Origin: Nonomuraea dietziae
GTDB lineage: Bacteria > Actinomycetota > Actinomycetes > Streptosporangiales > Streptosporangiaceae
Length of the DNA: 64,000 nt
Assembly: GCF_014195505.1 (NCBI RefSeq)
Contig: NZ_JACIBV010000001.1
Coordinates: 3,534,001 to 3,598,000, forward strand
Reading direction: 5' to 3'
Under the pieces are notes generated by a model that worked only from the letters and a program-made list of their open reading frames with translations, did not search any database and was not told where the DNA came from. The stretch's first letter is position 1. The number at the start of each line of letters is the position of its first letter. Both the position numbers and the translations under genes were made by a program. This document shows, piece after piece, positions 42,633 through 51,462 of the stretch.

Positions 42633-44138
42633 CTACTTGTTGGTGGGGAACCCGAGGTTCACGCCGCCGTGCGAGGGGTCGAGCCACCGCGAGGTGACGA
42701 CCTTGCCCCGCGTGTAGAAGTGCACGCCCTCCGCGCCGTGGACATGCGTGTCGCCGAAGAGCGAGGCCTTCCATCCGCCGAAGCTGTAGAAGGCCATCGG
42801 CACGGGGATCGGCACGTTGATGCCGATCATGCCGACCTCGACCTCGTTCTGGAAGCGCCTGGCGGCGCCTCCGTCGTTGGTGAAGATCGCGGTGCCGTTG
42901 CCGAACTCGCCGCCGTTGATGAGCTCCAGGCCCTCCTCGTAGGAGGAGATCCGCACCACCGACAGCACCGGGCCGAAGATCTCCTCGGTGTGCACGCGAG
43001 AACCCGGGGGCACGTGGTCGAGGAGGGTGGGGCCGAGCCAGAAGCCCGGCGTCTCCGCCGCCTTGCCGCCGCCGAGCACCGCGGTCTCGCGCCCGTCGAT
43101 CACCAGCTTCGCGCCCTCGGAGACGCCCAGGTCGAGGTAGGAGGCGACCTTGTCGCGGTGCACCTCGGTGACCAGCGGCCCCATCTGGGAGCGCTCGTCG
43201 TCGCCAGGGCCGATGGTCAGCTTGGCGACCCTCTCCTCGATCTTGGAGACGAGCTCGTCGCCGACGGGGTCCACGGCCAGCACGACCGAGATCGCCATGC
43301 ACCGCTCGCCGGCCGAGCCGAAGCCCGCCGAGACCGCAGCGTCGGCGACCAGGTCGAGGTCGGCGTCGGGCAGCACCAGCATGTGGTTCTTCGCGCCGCC
43401 GAGCGCCTGGACCCGCTTGCCGTTCGCGGTGCCGGTCTCGTAGACGTAGCGGGCGATCGGGGTGGAGCCGACGAAGGAGACGGCCCTGACGTCCTCGTGG
43501 GCCAGCAGCCTGTCGACGGCCACCTTGTCGCCCTGGACGACGTTGAAGACGCCGTCGGGCAGCCCCGCCTCCTTCCAGAGCCGCGCCATGAGCAGCGAGG
43601 CCGAGGGGTCCTTCTCCGAGGGCTTGAGGATGAAGGCGTTGCCGCAGGCGATCGCGATGGGATACATCCACATCGGCACCATCGCGGGGAAGTTGAACGG
43701 CGTGATGCCCGCCACGACCCCGACGGGCTGCCGGATGGAGTAGGAGTCGACCCTGGTCGAGACGCCCTCGGAGAAGCCGCCCTTCAGCAGGTGCGGGATG
43801 CCGCAGGCGAACTCCACGACCTCCAGGCCCCTGGCCACCTCGCCGAACGCGTCGGAGTGCACCTTGCCGTGCTCGGCGGAGATCAGCGCGGCCAGCTCGT
43901 CGCGGTGGGCGTACATCAGCTCGCGGAAGCGGAAGAGCACCTGCGCCCGCTTGACCAGCGACGCGTCGCGCCAGGCGGGGAAGGCCGCGACCGCGGCCGC
44001 GACGGCCGCGTCGACGTCGGCGACCGACGCCAGCGACACGTGCCCGCTGACCTCTCCGGTGGCGGGGTTGAAGATCTCGGCGGTACGGCTGTCGCCGTCC
44101 ACCAGGGATCCGTTGATCCAGTGCTTAACGAGCTTCAT
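42633..44138 (-). CDS. mmsA: CoA-acylating methylmalonate-semialdehyde dehydrogenase
   Basis: 501 residues. The nucleophile is Cys280 (GSAGERCMAIS). The general-base glutamate of ordinary aldehyde dehydrogenases is replaced in ALGGAKNHMLV, the mark of the CoA-acylating MmsA group. It turns malonate semialdehyde into acetyl-CoA or methylmalonate semialdehyde into propionyl-CoA. Its start overlaps the end of the aminotransferase gene by 14 bases, so the two act in sequence: an amine donor such as beta-alanine becomes the semialdehyde substrate. Confidence 0.93.
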   Translation of the reverse strand: MKLVKHWINGSLVDGDSRTAEIFNPATGEVSGHVSLASVADVDAAVAAAVAAFPAWRDASLVKRAQVLFRFRELMYAHRDELAALISAEHGKVHSDAFGEVARGLEVVEFACGIPHLLKGGFSEGVSTRVDSYSIRQPVGVVAGITPFNFPAMVPMWMYPIAIACGNAFILKPSEKDPSASLLMARLWKEAGLPDGVFNVVQGDKVAVDRLLAHEDVRAVSFVGSTPIARYVYETGTANGKRVQALGGAKNHMLVLPDADLDLVADAAVSAGFGSAGERCMAISVVLAVDPVGDELVSKIEERVAKLTIGPGDDERSQMGPLVTEVHRDKVASYLDLGVSEGAKLVIDGRETAVLGGGKAAETPGFWLGPTLLDHVPPGSRVHTEEIFGPVLSVVRISSYEEGLELINGGEFGNGTAIFTNDGGAARRFQNEVEVGMIGINVPIPVPMAFYSFGGWKASLFGDTHVHGAEGVHFYTRGKVVTSRWLDPSHGGVNLGFPTNK

Positions 44139-45399
44139 CGTTGATGGTCTCCAGAGCGTTGACGATGATGCCGAGCCCCTCAGCGGCCTCGTCCATCGTC
44201 AGGGTGAGCGGCGGCGCCATGCGGATGACGTTGCCGTGGAGGCCGCCCTTGCCCGCGAGCAGGCCCGCCTTCTTGGACTCCTCCATGAACCTGGCGGCCA
44301 GCGCGCCGTCGGCCAGCTCCACCGCGAACATCAGGCCCTTGCCGCGGACGCCGGTGACGATCGGCAGCCGCTCGGCGGCCTCGCGCAGACCGTTGATGAT
44401 CAGCGTGCCGGTGCGCTGGGCATTGGCCTGCAGGTCGTGGTCGAGCACGTAGTCGAGCGTGGCGTTGGCGGCGGCCATCGAGATCGGGTTGCCGCCGAAG
44501 GTGGCCAGGCCCACCGCGTGCAGGTTGTCGAGCAGGTCTCCGCGGGCCACGATGCCGCCGACCGCGAAGCCGTTGCCCAGGCCCTTGGCGAAGGTCATCA
44601 TGTCGGGGGTCACGCCGTGGTTCTGGATCCCGAAGAAGGCCGAGCCCGTACGGCCCCAGCCCGTCTGCACCTCGTCGGAGATGAACAGGATGCCCTCTTC
44701 GTCGAGCACCTCCTTGTAGGCGGCGAACAGCCCGTCGGGGGCCATCGTGAAGCCGCCCACGCCCTGGATCGGCTCGGCGATCAGCGCCGCCACGTCGTTG
44801 GACACGGAGGTGGCCAGCACGTGGCGCAGGTCCTCGACGCAGACCTTGATGTAGTCGGCGTCGGACAGGCCCGCGAACTGGGGCAGGTGGCGGTCGGCGC
44901 CGTGCAGGAACGTCGCGTTGACCGGCGAGTAGGAGTTGTTCTTCCACGCCCGGTTGGAGGTGACGCCGATCGCGCCGAAGGAGCGGCCGTGGTAGCTCTG
45001 CCGCATGGCGAGCACCTGGTCGGACTTGCGCGCGTAGGTGGCCAGCAGCAGGGCCGTCTCGTTGGCCTCGGTGCCCGAGTTGGTGAAGAACACCTTCGCG
45101 TCGGGGATGCCCGAGAGCCTGGCGATCTTCTCGGCCAGCTCGACCTGGCCGCGCAGCAGGTAGACCGTACTGGTGTGCACCACGCCGGTGGCCAGCTGAC
45201 GCTCGACGGCCTCACGCACCTCGGGCACGTCGTACCCGATCATGTTGGTGAGGATCCCGGCGAAGAAGTCGAGATAGCTCTTGCCCGAGGCGTCGACGAC
45301 ACGGTTGCCCTTGCCGCTGACGATCTCGATGGGCTCGTTGTAGTAGAGGGCCACCCAGTTGGGGATTACCGCCCTGTGGCGCGCGAGAAGGTCCGACAT
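44125..45399 (-). CDS. Class III aminotransferase (beta-alanine/polyamine type)
   Basis: 424 residues from ATG 45399. PLP lysine is Lys272 (MTFAKGLGNGF), with ISDEVQTGWG at 241-249 and NSGTEANETALLLA as cofactor loop. Its N-terminus NWVALYYNEPIEIVSGKGNRV resembles aspartate-family / beta-alanine:pyruvate aminotransferases of actinomycetes. Coupled by overlap to mmsA, so it probably makes malonate semialdehyde or a related aldehyde. First gene of the operon aminotransferase - mmsA - PotD-like. Confidence 0.88.
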   Translation of the reverse strand: MSDLLARHRAVIPNWVALYYNEPIEIVSGKGNRVVDASGKSYLDFFAGILTNMIGYDVPEVREAVERQLATGVVHTSTVYLLRGQVELAEKIARLSGIPDAKVFFTNSGTEANETALLLATYARKSDQVLAMRQSYHGRSFGAIGVTSNRAWKNNSYSPVNATFLHGADRHLPQFAGLSDADYIKVCVEDLRHVLATSVSNDVAALIAEPIQGVGGFTMAPDGLFAAYKEVLDEEGILFISDEVQTGWGRTGSAFFGIQNHGVTPDMMTFAKGLGNGFAVGGIVARGDLLDNLHAVGLATFGGNPISMAAANATLDYVLDHDLQANAQRTGTLIINGLREAAERLPIVTGVRGKGLMFAVELADGALAARFMEESKKAGLLAGKGGLHGNVIRMAPPLTLTMDEAAEGLGIIVNALETINDEAR

Positions 45400-45487
45400 G
45401 CTACGAGTATCCCGGTTATCCACCCCGCATCCCACCTCCAAACTGTCGGCATGACGCGACATCGGCTTACACATTGCCCTCACAGAA

Positions 45488-45501
45488 TATGTCTGGACAT
45501 A
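45488..45501. promoter_or_regulatory. TATGTC-TG-GACATA palindrome
   Basis: Perfect 6-bp arms with a 2-base centre in the region between the divergent aminotransferase and oxidase genes, 178 bp before the oxidase start. Possible operator. Confidence 0.5.
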
Positions 45502-45678
45502 ACGACGTCCAACGGGCCCTCTCGAACACCCCTCCCCTAGGGGATGTCCCGTGCACCTGGCGACGTACGCCGGAGGCCCGCACTACATCGCGAGAGGCAT
45601 GCCCATTGCCCTCCGGCGGCGGACGCCGGGGCACCCGCCCGTCGAGCACGATCAGGTCATCGAACGAAGGAGACAGAG

Positions 45679-46383
45679 ATGACCATCACGATCGACCGCC
45701 CCGAGGCCCCCGCGGGACCGCCCAAGCTCGACCGCGACGCCCTCCGCCGCGCCCAGGCCGAGACGCTCGACACGCCGCGCATGGCCTACAGCCTGCTGGC
45801 CAAGATGATGTTCAAGCCCGTCGACCTCATGTACGGCAAGCAGGGCTCGTTCACCAAGTTCGCCATGCTCGAGGTCATCGCCCGCGTGCCGTACCAGGCG
45901 TGGGAGCGGATGGGCTACTGGGCGGTGCACCGTTACGCGGGCAGGTCGGCCCTGGCCAAGAGGGTGTTCGAGCGGATCGTCGAGGCCCGCGCCGACCAGG
46001 ACAACGAGCAGTGGCACCTGCTGATCATGCAGGACCTCATCCAGCGCAACGGGATGAGGCAGAACTGGCTGCTGCACAAGGTGGCGCCGTGGTTCATCTC
46101 GTTCTTCTACTACCACGTCTCGTGGGTGCTGTTCCTGGTCAGGCCCGAGGCCTCGTACCGGCTGAACGCGGAGTTCGAGGACCATGCCGAGCACGAGTAC
46201 ATGACCTTCGTGGCCGACAACCCCGACCTGGAGTTCATGCCCGACCCTGGGACGTACGCCGACGAGTACGGGCGCTACCGGTCGGTGGCCGACCTGATGC
46301 GGCAGATCGGCCACGACGAGCGCGTTCACAAGCTGGCCAGCCTGGAGAACGTCAAGGACCCCCACTGGGCCCCCAGCCGGTGA
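45679..46383 (+). CDS. Alternative-oxidase-like di-iron protein
   Basis: 234 residues from ATG 45679 (AAGGAG seven bases upstream). The four AOX iron-binding motifs occur in order: MLEVIARVPY (Glu65), NEQWHLL (Glu110, His113), FEDHAEHEY (Glu167) and DERVHKLA (Glu214, His217). The spacing (45, 57, 47 residues) is close to that of known alternative oxidases, and hydrophobic stretches fit monotopic membrane binding. Such enzymes pass electrons from quinol to oxygen without proton pumping. Overall sequence is divergent, so quinol oxidase activity is an inference. AOX is uncommon in actinomycetes, which use menaquinone. Confidence 0.75.
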   Translation: MTITIDRPEAPAGPPKLDRDALRRAQAETLDTPRMAYSLLAKMMFKPVDLMYGKQGSFTKFAMLEVIARVPYQAWERMGYWAVHRYAGRSALAKRVFERIVEARADQDNEQWHLLIMQDLIQRNGMRQNWLLHKVAPWFISFFYYHVSWVLFLVRPEASYRLNAEFEDHAEHEYMTFVADNPDLEFMPDPGTYADEYGRYRSVADLMRQIGHDERVHKLASLENVKDPHWAPSR

Positions 46384-46523
46384 CGTCCGCTCGCCGGCCG
46401 CGGCGGGGAGGCCGGGCCACGGTGAAGGCTGCCGCATGGTTCCAGGTGACGCGTTCGCGTCAGGCACGAACGACGCTACGTCGACCGCGTCCAGGAAACC
46501 GCCACGTCAGGGCCGCCCGCCGT

Positions 46524-46865
46524 TCAGAAGGGGCGGCCTCCAGGCTCCACCGTGAGGCCGATGTCCGGCAGGCCCAGCCAGTCCAGCCGGACCGACGCGG
46601 CCCGCGCCCGCTCCTCCAGCTCCAGCCGCGCCTTGTACACGCTCAGCAGCAGCGCCTGCAGCGAGTCGACGCCGAACGCCGCCCCGACGCCCTCCTCGCC
46701 CAGGCCCAGGATCTGATGGGGGCAGCGCCAGTCGCCGTGCTCACTCAGCGCGTCGGGACACGGCCGGCCGAACCTGACCGTCACCCGGGTACGCGCCCCG
46801 TCCGCCGCCACGGCCTCCACCTGCCGCTCGGCCATGACCTCACCGATCTCATCCATCATGTCCAT
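46524..46865 (-). CDS. Conserved small protein, DUF6968-like
   Basis: About 113 residues starting MDMMDEIGEVMAERQVEAVA. Contains RFGRPCPDALSEHGDWRCPHQILG and GVDSLQALLLSVYKARLELE, resembling a small actinobacterial family (recalled as DUF6968). The two cysteines are near each other (PCPD and WRCP). No enzymatic motif. The start at 46865 is the first of several ATG codons and is uncertain by a few residues. Confidence 0.6.
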   Translation of the reverse strand: MDMMDEIGEVMAERQVEAVAADGARTRVTVRFGRPCPDALSEHGDWRCPHQILGLGEEGVGAAFGVDSLQALLLSVYKARLELEERARAASVRLDWLGLPDIGLTVEPGGRPF

Positions 46866-47114
46866 GCCCCTCAGTCTGCAGACTGCCATCCCTGAGCGAG
46901 CTGAACCGTTCACGGTGACACGTCTGGCGAGGGAAAGGCCGCGTCGGCTCCGGAAACGCGCCTGGTCGGAGCGAACGCCGATGTCCAGGCCACTTCGCCG
47001 GTCGATTGATGGCCACGTTCCCGCCTACGCCGTCTTCGGCCACCGGAACCGGCCGCGCCTGCGTTAGAGCGGGCGCGGAACGCACCGGATCGCGTCCTTC
47101 GCTTCCCTGGCTGT

Positions 47115-49143
47115 TCAGGTTCCCGCTGCGCCGTAGATCTCACGGTGCCACAGGTCTTCGCAGACCCGCTCGATGCCGGCGAGCAGGTGGCGGCGGTAGG
47201 TGGTGAAGGGCAGGCCGAGGCGTTCGGCGGCGATCTCCTGCGTCGGCGCCCCGTGCAGGTACGTGGCCGACAGGGCCCGGTGGAACTTGACCGCCCGCGG
47301 ATCCTCGCCCACGTCGGCCACGGCCTGGTCGAGGAGTTGTCGCAAGGCGGCGGCCGGGTCGGAGCCGGTCTCGATGACGATCCTGCTGCTGGTGAGCGGG
47401 TTGCCTGCCAGCTCGCCCGGCCGCGACAGGGTCTTCAGCGCCCTGCGTACGGCCTCGGCGAACTCCGCGCGCGACAACACGGCCAGCGCGGGTGCCGGGG
47501 CGGCCGGGGTCTCCTCCGAGCCGGTGAGCAGCAGCCGATTGAGCCGGTCCAGCCACGCCTGCGCCGGGACGGCCCGCCAGTCGTGCGCGAACAGGGCCCA
47601 CTCGGTGCCGCCGAGCCAGGCATGTTGCCCTATGTCGTGGATGTCGTAGTAGCGCAGGTAGTCGCGCATGGGGTCATCGTGCCGCATGGCCATGAACGAC
47701 CAGGCCATGCGGTCGGCGCGCAGGCAGTAGCCGATGGACCGCCACTGGATCAGGTCCGTCACCGGTGACATGCCCTGGTAATCCGGCCGGGTCCAGGTCC
47801 GGCCGACGGCCAGATGCTCGCCAGGCCGCAGCGGTGCGAGGGCGCGGGCGTTGGCCCAGGCCGTGGCGACGATCGGGTCGGCCGCCTCCTCGTCGGAGGG
47901 CTCGGACAGCCGCAGCCAGGAGCAGGCGGCCACCATCTCGCCCGTCGCCGTGCGCCGGTAGAGGCGGAACGACTCCGGCCGGCGGACGGACCAGAACGCG
48001 ACGGCGGCGGCCGACTCCTCGCCCTCCACCTCGGCGGCCAGCCGTACCAGCGCTTCGGCGTCCCGCGGCCGGAAGGCGTCCTCGTACACCTCGCCGTCGC
48101 CGCTCCAGCTCTGGAACTCCGCGGTCGATCCGACCGTCCGGTGCAGGAAGAACAGCGAGCCGACGGCGCCCAGCACGTCGGCGTCGCTCGCGGCGCGGAG
48201 GCGTGCGGCGAGGTGGGCGTTGATGCGCTCGTGCATGTCGGCATACCCCTGCGGGTCGCGCCAGCGCAGGTCGGCCTCCAGCACCTCGCGCACCACGTCG
48301 TGCGGGAACAGCCCGCGCGGCGACGACTCCGCGAACGGCAGCCGCCGCAGCCAGGCGAACAGCTCCGCGGCGTCGTCCGGCAGCACCTCGCGCAACAGAT
48401 CCTCGGTCGTCACGTACGTGTGCGCGCACACCTCCAGCGCGTGCCGGTGCGCCGCACTGGGCACCTCGCCCACGAGCTGGTCCAGCAGGGTCGCGACCAC
48501 GTCCTGCTGAGGCGTCCAGCGCGAGCTCGCCTTGCGGTCGCGGACCGCCACCGCGGCGCCCAGCGACAGGGCCAGCGGGTGACCGCCGGCGAAGGCCAAC
48601 AGCGGCTCGCGCAGTTCATCGCTCACGCCGCGTGCGTCCAGCAGCGCCTCCGCCTCCGCCGGCCGCAGGTCGCGCAGCGGCAGCACGCGCAGCGCGCCGG
48701 CCCAGGGCCGGGTCGGCCTGCCACATCAGGTCCGGCGGCACGCGCCCGGCCACCACGACCACCGCGCCGACCGGCAGGCGGGGCAGGAACCGCTCGCGCA
48801 GCCAGCCCTCCAGGCCATGCACGCGCTCGAAGGTGTCGATGAGCAGCACCGCGCCCTCGTCACCGAGCACCGACGCGGCCTCGGCCTCGAAGGAGGCCGG
48901 CACCGGATCGAGCGTGTGCCCGTCCACCGTCGTGACCGATCGCCCGATCGCGGCCGCGTGCTCGGCGAAGCGGCGCAGCAGCGTGGACTTGCCGACGCCG
49001 CCGGGACCGTACACGTACACGACGCTGCAGCCGCCGCGCAGCGCCGCGTCGAAGACGGCGAGTTCCTCCTCCCGCCCCACGAAGGCCCGCTCCCGCGCCG
49101 CCTGCAGGCGGCGTCCGAGAACCAGATCATCGCCCCCATGCAT
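47115..49143 (-). pseudogene. NTPase-domain regulator (STAND-like), frameshifted
   Basis: Two frames make one protein of about 676 residues. From ATG 49143 comes FVGREEELAVFDAALRGG, P-loop GPGGVGKSTLLRRF and VLLIDTFERVHGL (Walker B); the second frame continues LPLRDLRPAEAEALLDARGV and AFAGGHPLALSLGAAVA, standard STAND/AAA elements. The C-terminus APTQEIAAERLGLPFTTYRRHL looks like an HTH. The frames join near 48701-48707, where one extra G/C base accounts for the shift; the total length is one base over a multiple of three. A real mutation or an assembly error. Likely a signal-dependent regulator. Confidence 0.75.
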
Positions 49144-49244
49144 GGAGCAACTGTAGCTTTCCTGCGATCTCTGTCGTGTCTGGTGATCGGCGACTGAGCG
49201 GAGACCTACCTGGTGAACGAGCGGCACTCCGGACGGCCGTGGGG

Positions 49245-50693
49245 TCACACCTCGGCCGGCACCGGAGCCGTGGGGGCCTTCGAGCGCAGGACGGCCATCG
49301 CCAGGCACGCCGCCGCCACGCACGACACCGCCCCGATCCACGACCCCGTCGCCATCGCCGTGCTGAACGCCTCCCTGCCCGCCGCCACCTCGGGCCCGAG
49401 CAGCACGGCGTTCGCGATCGACTCCTGGGCCGCCTCGGGCGCGGTCGAGGGCATCGCCGAGGTGTACACCCCCGCCAGCACGCTGCCGAGCGCCGCGATG
49501 CTGAGGGCCATGCCCACCTGCTGGATGGTGTCATTGAGCGCCGACCCGACACCGGCGTGCTCCATCGGCACCGCCCCCATGAGCGTCGCGTACGCCGCGG
49601 GCCCCGCGATCCCGCCGCCCGCGCCCATGACGAGGAAGGCCACGAACAGCGACCAGTAACCGGTGCTCATGGCCATCACCACGAACGACACACCCATGAT
49701 CAGCATGCCCGCGACGATCAGCGTCTTGTTGCTGGCCTTCTGCCCGAGCGCGGCGCCCACGCCGTTGAAGATCGCCGCCGAGACCGCGTACGGCAGCAGC
49801 GCGAGCCCCGCCTGCGCCGCGCCGTACCCGAGCACGAACTGCAGGTACTGCGTCAGCATCAGCATCACCGCGCCCGACCCGAACGACATCAGCAGGATCG
49901 AGAACGACGACCCGCTGAAGTTGCGGCTCCTGAACAGGCCCAGCGGCAGCATCGGGCTGGCCGACCTGCGCTCCCACATCAGGAAACCGCCGAGCGCCAG
50001 CACGGCCACGGCGATCATGACGGGGTTCCACGTCCGCTCGATGACCACGTAGACCAGCGAGACCAGGCCGACGATCGAGAGCACCACGCCCAGCGGGTCG
50101 AGGCTGCGGGCCGGTCCCTTGGTCTCGGGCATCAGCACGAGGGCGGCGATGATGCCGACCACCGCGATGGGGACGTTGAGCAGGAAGACCGAGCCCCACC
50201 AGTAGTGCTCGATGAGCAGGCCGCCCACGATGGGCCCGGCGATCACGCCGATCATCGCGACGGCGCTCCACGCGGCCATGGCCTTGCGCCGCTCGTCGTC
50301 GTCGAAGGTCGTGATCAGGATGGACAGGGTCGAGGGCATGAGGATCGCCCCTCCCACGCCCATCAGCCCTCTGGCGGCGATGAGCTGCCAGGGTTCGACG
50401 GCCAGCACGGCCACCAGGGAGGCGCCGCCGAACAGGGCGAGGCCGATGACGAGGAAGCGGCGCCTGCCGTACCGGTCGGAGAGACTGCCCGCGGTGAGCA
50501 GCAGGCCCGCGAAGACCAGCACGTAGGAGTCGAGGATCCACTGGATCTCGGAGGGGCTGGCGCCCAGGTCCTGCATGAGGGTGGGGATCGCCACGTTGAG
50601 GACGGTGCTGTCCACCACGAGCGGCATCAGCGCCAGGCAGAGGACGACGAGAGACCACCAACGACGAGGGTCTCGTACAGTGTTCGAGTTCAC
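49245..50693 (-). CDS. MFS multidrug transporter (EmrB/QacA, DHA2)
   Basis: About 482 residues from GTG 50693 (GTG 50699 is possible). 14 membrane helices with VVDSTVLNVAIPTLMQDLG and SYVLVFAGLLLTAGSLSDRYGRRRF (motif A), and motif C near IGVIAGPIVGGLL. Typical of proton-coupled drug exporters. It is divergent from a TetR regulator across a dense set of palindromes, the common design of drug-inducible efflux. Confidence 0.9.
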   Translation of the reverse strand: MNSNTVRDPRRWWSLVVLCLALMPLVVDSTVLNVAIPTLMQDLGASPSEIQWILDSYVLVFAGLLLTAGSLSDRYGRRRFLVIGLALFGGASLVAVLAVEPWQLIAARGLMGVGGAILMPSTLSILITTFDDDERRKAMAAWSAVAMIGVIAGPIVGGLLIEHYWWGSVFLLNVPIAVVGIIAALVLMPETKGPARSLDPLGVVLSIVGLVSLVYVVIERTWNPVMIAVAVLALGGFLMWERRSASPMLPLGLFRSRNFSGSSFSILLMSFGSGAVMLMLTQYLQFVLGYGAAQAGLALLPYAVSAAIFNGVGAALGQKASNKTLIVAGMLIMGVSFVVMAMSTGYWSLFVAFLVMGAGGGIAGPAAYATLMGAVPMEHAGVGSALNDTIQQVGMALSIAALGSVLAGVYTSAMPSTAPEAAQESIANAVLLGPEVAAGREAFSTAMATGSWIGAVSCVAAACLAMAVLRSKAPTAPVPAEV

Positions 50694-50730
50694 TCGCACA
50701 CTGTACGACAAGCTCGCACACTGTGCGAGC
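50673..50730. promoter_or_regulatory. Multiple TetR operators between exporter and regulator
   Basis: A long inverted repeat has arms TCGTACAGTGTTCGAGT (50673-50689) and ACTCGCACACTGTACGA (50692-50708), 17 bp with one mismatch, covering the exporter start codon. A second, perfect palindrome is GCTCGCACA-C-TGTGCGAGC (50712-50730). All share the half-site CTCGCACACTGT, so three to four TetR half-sites lie within 60 bp. Confidence 0.8.
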
Positions 50731-50747
50731 GGATTTATGCTGGTCCT

Positions 50748-51449
50748 GTGACCGCCAAGCAGTTCGCCTCCGTCTGGACTCGTGAGCCCCGCCAGGGGAA
50801 GGCGCAGGGCCTGACCCGCGACCAGATCGTCAGGGCCGCGATCGAGATCCTGGACGCCGAGGGCCTCGACGCGCTGAGCATGCGCAAGCTCGGCGCCAGG
50901 CTCGGCGCCGGCGCCACGAGCCTCTACTGGCACGTGGCCAACAAGGACGAGCTGTTTGAGCTGGTCTACGACGAGGTCTGGGGCGAGATGTCGGTCCCCG
51001 ACCCCGACTCGGCCGGCTGGCGCGACACCGGGTGGGCCTTCGCGCACGGCATGCGCAAGGTGATCCTGCGTCATCCATGGCTCGCCGGACTGCTCGGCAA
51101 GTTGCCCGCCATCGGCCCCAACGCGCTGCGCGCGGCCGAACTGCTGCGCAAGGGGCTGCACCAGGCGGGCTTCCGCGGCCTCGAGGAGGACTACGCGGGG
51201 GCGGCGATCACCGCTTTCGTCTTCGGCTCGGCCATCCCCGAGGTGGTGTGGACGAACGCGGCCGCGGAGAAGAACTACGACGCAGAGAGCATGCGCGAGG
51301 CCGTCAAGACAGCCGCGGCCGACTATCCCGACCTCATCGCCCGCGCGGAGGAGTACGCCGCCCACGAACCCGCGGCGGTCCGCGAGATGAACTTCGCCTT
51401 CGGACTCGCCTGCGTGCTCGATGGCCTTGAGAGGCGGCTGGTCACGTAG
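50748..51449 (+). CDS. TetR-family regulator of the divergent exporter
   Basis: 233 residues from GTG 50748. HTH: LTRDQIVRAAIEILDAEGLDALSMRKLGARLGAGATSLYWHVANKDEL, read in pieces, the TetR/TetR_C_1 class (as in classical TetR, with ATSLYWHV). Divergent from an MFS exporter and preceded by its probable operators. Ligand unknown, likely a substrate of the pump. Confidence 0.9.
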   Translation: MTAKQFASVWTREPRQGKAQGLTRDQIVRAAIEILDAEGLDALSMRKLGARLGAGATSLYWHVANKDELFELVYDEVWGEMSVPDPDSAGWRDTGWAFAHGMRKVILRHPWLAGLLGKLPAIGPNALRAAELLRKGLHQAGFRGLEEDYAGAAITAFVFGSAIPEVVWTNAAAEKNYDAESMREAVKTAAADYPDLIARAEEYAAHEPAAVREMNFAFGLACVLDGLERRLVT

Positions 51450-51462
51450 CAGGATCGCCAGC

